This document shows, in pieces, positions 5,553-8,356 of a stretch of DNA of 8,356 nt (positions are counted from its first letter, which is position 1; every line of letters starts with the position of its first letter). The notes under the pieces were generated by a model that was not told the DNA's origin, did not search any database, and saw only the letters and a list, made by a program, of their open reading frames with translations. The translations under genes and the position numbers were made by a program. This stretch comes from Methanosarcina sp. (GTDB lineage: Archaea > Halobacteriota > Methanosarcinia > Methanosarcinales > Methanosarcinaceae). Location of the stretch: assembly GCA_024280975.1 (NCBI GenBank), contig JAMXLQ010000323.1:1-8356 (forward strand). Reading direction: 5' to 3'.

Positions 5553-7480
5553 AGCGTTTTATCTGAAGCATTCAAATTCATTTATTTAGATAATTTATTT
5601 CTATATTCGCTGGTCCAGAAAAATTTCGGATGAATATTCAGACTTTTCGCGGAAGAATTAGACTCAGTTGCACTCTTTTCTGCTTCCAGTTTATTGAGTT
5701 CCTGAATCCTCAACTCTACAACGTCTATTGCATTTTCAAAAAGCTGCCTGTTGATTTCGATCCCAAAATATTTTTTGAGTTTTTCTTCAGGTGGCATTGT
5801 TGAACCTGCCGAAAGGTACGCCATGTAGTTTTTGTTGAAAGTTTCTGGATCTTCTCTGTACTGTTTGAAAAGGGAGAGAGTTATCGCCTTTGACACAGCG
5901 TAGTTGAAGGTATAATAATTGTTTGTAAAGTAAATGTGGTTGATATAGGCCCATTCCGCAGAATCCTCTTTGTAATATTCGACTGAATCACTCCCATACT
6001 CTTTAGAGAGATTTGTCCAGATTGCATTGAGGTCGGCTCCACTTGCCGTCCCGTTTTCAGCACATAGCTTGTGTGCTTTGTATTCAAATTCCGTAATCAT
6101 TGGCTGGCGAGTAAAATAGTTCTGGTATTCCCCTATATGCTGGGAGAGAACATTAACTGCGGTTTCTTTATCGGAGTTTTGAACTACATAATCAACAAAA
6201 AGCTCTTCGTTGAAAGTGGAAGGAACCTCCAATTCATAAATCGGGCTTGAGCAGTAGATGTAATCGACGGAGTTACCCATAAGGTAGAAATTAATCCCAT
6301 GTCCCAATTCATGAGTAATGACCTTCTGGTCGCTGATAAGGCCATTGTAGTTAAGAAAAACAAGGGCTGGAGACTTCAAAGAACATAAACTGTAAGTGTA
6401 ACCTCCTGGCTGTTTTCCATGTTCAGGATCAGGATATACATCTATGAAATTGCCAGTTACCATTTTTAAAAAGATTTCATTGAAACGGGGATCCACCTTG
6501 GAATAGGATTTCTGGATTTCTTGCAAAGCTTCCACATATGTATAATTCTTACCAGGCTGGTCCGTCAACTGCAGCATAAGGTCGTATGGCCTGAGCGTTT
6601 CAACCCCGAGTTTGTTTCTCCTGAACTTGTTATATTCCTCAAACGCACCTTTTCTTTCTTTGAAAACCGTATTCATATCATCAACCTGAGTACGGTTAAG
6701 ATAGAGATTATACAATGTGTAATTATAATAATCCGTGTAATTCAACTCTCTGGCAACAAGATCATCAAGCTGGGCTTTTTTGGAATAGAGAGCTGTCATG
6801 GAATCAGATTCGTTAATCAGGTGGTAAAACCTCTTATCATAACATCTCCTTCTGTCTTCCCGGTTTGGATCTGTTGAAAGTAGAGTATTGTAAGACTGGG
6901 AATTGACCGAATATTCCTTCCCATTCTCAAGTGTTATATTTCCTGCCATTGTGACATTATTCGTAATTTCTGAAAGCGCCTCTGTCTCCAGTTTCATGCG
7001 CTGGTTTTCAAGTTCTGCAAGGTATACAGCCTGAGATTCATTCACTGCTCTGTGTTCTGAAAACCTCATATACTTAGCTTCAAGATAAGGCCTGTACTTC
7101 TCAAGTTTTGGCTCTTCGGAAAAGAGTCTGTCCCACTCTTCCTTATTGAGCGAGGTCAACTTAACGGTTGTAAACGAGGTGGCTTTTCCGTATTTGGTAA
7201 CCAGATTCTGAGAGTCCGTAAGAAGAGAAACAAAGAACGGATCACTTACATTTTTACTGTTTTGAGTATACGCGTAAACGTACAGAACCTCCAGAGATTT
7301 TGAAAACTCCTTATCAGCTTCCAGATAATTCAGTAAAACAGAGCCTGACAGATTCTCAAATTTCGGACGGAAAGTTTCGTTCATTTCTTCGGACCTATTT
7401 TTTAATACCTCAAGTTCTTTTAAAGCATCTTCCTTGCTGTTGAAGAGATATGAGTTATTCCATTCAGTCGTAACCTCATT

Positions 7481-7486
7481 GGGTTA
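7481..7486 (-). other. Frameshift point in the M3 peptidase gene
   Basis: The upstream frame reads AAG CTT AAC CCA ATG and the downstream frame reads CCC AAT GAG GTT. A single missing C accounts for the change. The site is not a classical X-XXY-YYZ slippery heptamer, so programmed -1 shifting is not favoured. Confidence 0.75.
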
Positions 7487-7581
7487 AGCTTTTCAAAAGG
7501 TTGTTCCACATGTAGCGTTTCAGATGAATTCATAACCTCTGCAGAAGCACCACATTCCGAAAACGTTGCAAAAAAGAGTAA

Positions 7582-7635
7582 TAACCCCAGAGTAATGATC
7601 CCTTTAACTATTCCGAGAGCAACGATCCCTTTAAC
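7582..7635 (-). repeat. 27-base tandem duplication in the signal-peptide region
   Basis: Two adjacent 27-base units (7609-7635 and 7582-7608) are identical at 22 of 27 positions and encode VKGIVALGI and VKGIITLGL. The duplication is in frame and lengthens the hydrophobic core of the signal peptide. Confidence 0.85.
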
Positions 7636-7820
7636 CGATTTTTGTCTTATAAAAGTATCACTCTTAACAAAATAAAATATTTCAATCCAATTGTGTGAGA
7701 AATCTTTCCAGTATCTCGATAAAATAATAACTCTTACTATTTTTAAAATACTAATGTAAAAAATTATCGATTTTAAACTGCCAGAACGGCAAAAACGTGG
7801 ATTATAATACAAAATCAAAA

Positions 7821-7919
7821 ATGTATGAATTGGAGGGAATATAGAAGTTTACTGAAAAAGAGAGTAAGAAAAAAGAACTGAGCGAGAACGAAATCATAAA
7901 AAACGGTTTAAAAAGATGA
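7821..7919 (+). other. Tiny possible ORF with an in-frame TAG
   Basis: From ATG 7821 the frame reads MYELEGI, TAG (7842-7844), then 24 very hydrophilic codons (KFTEKESKKKELSENE...) to TGA at 7917. GGAGGG at 7832-7837 stands at ribosome-site distance before the TAG, and TTATAATA at ~7801-7808 could be its TATA box, so the TAG sits where a start codon would be expected: removing one A would give ATG-AAG-TTT. It may be a start-damaged micro-gene, a gene remnant, a pyrrolysine-containing peptide, or chance. I do not recognise the product. Confidence 0.2.
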
Positions 7920-7923
7920 GATT

Positions 7924-7945
7924 AGTAAAGCCCGAAGGCCTTACT
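7924..7945 (-). terminator. UUCG-capped hairpin after thiC
   Basis: On the minus strand AGTAAGGCC-TTCG-GGCTTTACT forms nine consecutive pairs with one G-U, closed as C(UUCG)G, an exceptionally stable tetraloop. CATCTTTTTAAACC with five T follows. It begins about 20 bases after the thiC stop, ideal for termination or 3'-end protection. On the plus strand the same stem has an A-C mismatch, so the structure belongs to the thiC transcript. Confidence 0.75.
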
Positions 7946-7964
7946 CTGCATTACCAGCATCTGC

Positions 7965-8356
7965 TTATTTTGCGAGGTTGTAGTTCTGGTTGACTATCTT
8001 GAGGGCGCAGTAGTTACCGCACATTGTGCAGGCGTCTGTGTCTTCGGGTGCCCTGCTGGCCCTAACTTCTCTTGCGTGCTGCGGGTCGATTGCAAGTGAG
8101 TACATCTTTTCCCAGTCAAGCTCTCTTCTAGCCCTACCCATCGCAAGGTCCTGTTCTCTCGCCCTGTCTGGATATTTTACCATATCGCCTACGTGAGCTG
8201 CAATCCTGGATGTTTTGACTCCTGTGATAACATCTTCAAGGTTTGGAAGGGCAAGGTGTTCTGCAGGAGTGACATAGCAGAGGAAGTCACAGCCATATGA
8301 GGCAGAAACAGATGCTCCAATTGCGGTTACGATGTGGTCATAGCCTGGAGCAATGT
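7965..8356 (-). CDS. thiC: Phosphomethylpyrimidine synthase ThiC, C-terminal part (cut by window edge)
   Basis: ThiC is a radical-SAM iron-sulfur enzyme that rearranges aminoimidazole ribotide to hydroxymethylpyrimidine phosphate for thiamine. About 130 C-terminal residues are present; the 5' part lies beyond 8356. Seen in order: IAPGYDHI followed by AIGASVSASYGCDFLCYVTP (cofactor and substrate strand), AEHLALPNLEDV, IAAHVGDMVKYPDRAREQD, SLAIDPQHAREVR, and the cluster motif CTMCGNYC near the end, followed by ALKIVNQNYNLAK and TAA. The cysteines are spaced C-x2-C-x3-C, one residue shorter in the last gap than the C-x2-C-x4-C of bacterial ThiC such as that of E. coli. An internal ATG at 8183 is not the start because conserved sequence continues upstream of it. 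A riboswitch or promoter, if any, is outside the window. Confidence 0.95.
   Translation of the reverse strand, partial: IAPGYDHIVTAIGASVSASYGCDFLCYVTPAEHLALPNLEDVITGVKTSRIAAHVGDMVKYPDRAREQDLAMGRARRELDWEKMYSLAIDPQHAREVRASRAPEDTDACTMCGNYCALKIVNQNYNLAK

Larger units (their letters stand above)
5582..7650 (-). pseudogene. Extracytoplasmic oligoendopeptidase F-like zinc peptidase (family M3), frameshifted near the N-terminus
   Basis: The main open piece from ATG 7384 (600 residues) has the zinc site HELGH (358-362), a third-ligand Glu in YELEVPSTFNE (probably E386) and the substrate-side pattern NYYTFNYAVSKA (~489-500). It would cut short peptides. The family's N-terminal helix lies upstream in the same frame without an ATG (NEVTTEWNNSYLFNSKED ... 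VLKNRSEEM), open only back to a TAA at 7484-7486. Exactly there, another frame ends with GASAEVMNSSETL ... FEKLNP, preceded by a signal-peptide-like segment (KSVKG ... LLLFFATFSECGASA). One added C in the CCC at 7481-7483 would join them as ...KLNPNEVTTEW.... The upstream frame has no ATG or GTG before the hydrophobic segment; only TTG at 7818 and 7812. ATA at 7648-7650 follows a GTGAT-like site by six bases and may be a lost ATG. Many N-x-S/T sequons support an exported protein. It is either inactivated, expressed without signal from 7384, or a sequence error. Confidence 0.8.

Noticed and set aside
6521..6877. Plus-strand 118-codon frame
   Set aside because: Antisense shadow of the M3 peptidase coding sequence.
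7476..7492. Programmed -1 frameshift in the peptidase
   Set aside because: The bases CTT AAC CCA do not form a slippery heptamer and I saw no clear downstream pseudoknot; a deleted C is simpler.
7965..8183. A separate 72-residue protein starting at ATG 8183
   Set aside because: ThiC family sequence continues in frame upstream to the window edge, so this is an internal methionine.

Overview
The window looks like a piece of a Methanosarcina-type methanogen chromosome. This is inferred from AT-rich DNA with long gene-poor spacers full of small palindromes, archaeal TATA-like boxes 25-40 bases before starts, AGGAGG or GTGAT ribosome sites, exclusive use of TAA at the stops of the intact genes, and protein types typical of that genus (membrane-anchored HEAT-repeat protein, LolA/DUF4367/DUF1616 lipoprotein, archaeal DUF62 enzyme, extracytoplasmic M3 peptidase, ThiC). 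No gene of methanogenesis itself is present, so the genus is a judgement from style and not proof.

Layout: 1-458 is a gene-free, hairpin-rich stretch with a three-unit ~27-base repeat. 459-1937 (minus) is a membrane-anchored HEAT-repeat gene whose natural frame runs through an in-frame TAG near its 5' end and a TAA near its 3' end. 2119-2907 (minus) is an intact SAM hydrolase/adenosyltransferase (DUF62). Divergent from it, 3027-4517 (plus) encodes a three-domain secreted lipoprotein. 4518-4869 is a convergent spacer with a long imperfect hairpin. 4870-5337 (minus) is an O6-alkylguanine-DNA alkyltransferase with its own TATA box and strong Shine-Dalgarno site. 5471-5552 is a structured spacer. 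5582-about 7650 (minus) is an oligoendopeptidase F-like M3 metallopeptidase whose signal-peptide part lies in a different frame from the rest and has no usable start codon. 7819-7964 holds a tiny possible ORF with an in-frame TAG and a UUCG hairpin that probably ends thiC. 7965-8356 (minus) is the C-terminal third of ThiC, cut by the window edge.

The genes do not form a single pathway or operon: each has its own spacing and probably its own promoter. ThiC is thiamine biosynthesis, the alkyltransferase is DNA repair, DUF62 is SAM turnover, and the lipoprotein, HEAT protein and peptidase act at or outside the membrane.

The main story is reading-frame interruption. Two of six larger genes carry lesions or recoding sites (TAG and TAA in the HEAT gene, a -1 shift and lost start in the peptidase), while their neighbours are clean. 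TAG is the pyrrolysine codon in Methanosarcina, so the HEAT gene TAG, which sits in a stem-loop, could be read through. Simple gene decay or sequence error is at least as likely. I see no CRISPR array, insertion sequence, tRNA, rRNA or recognisable new defence system.
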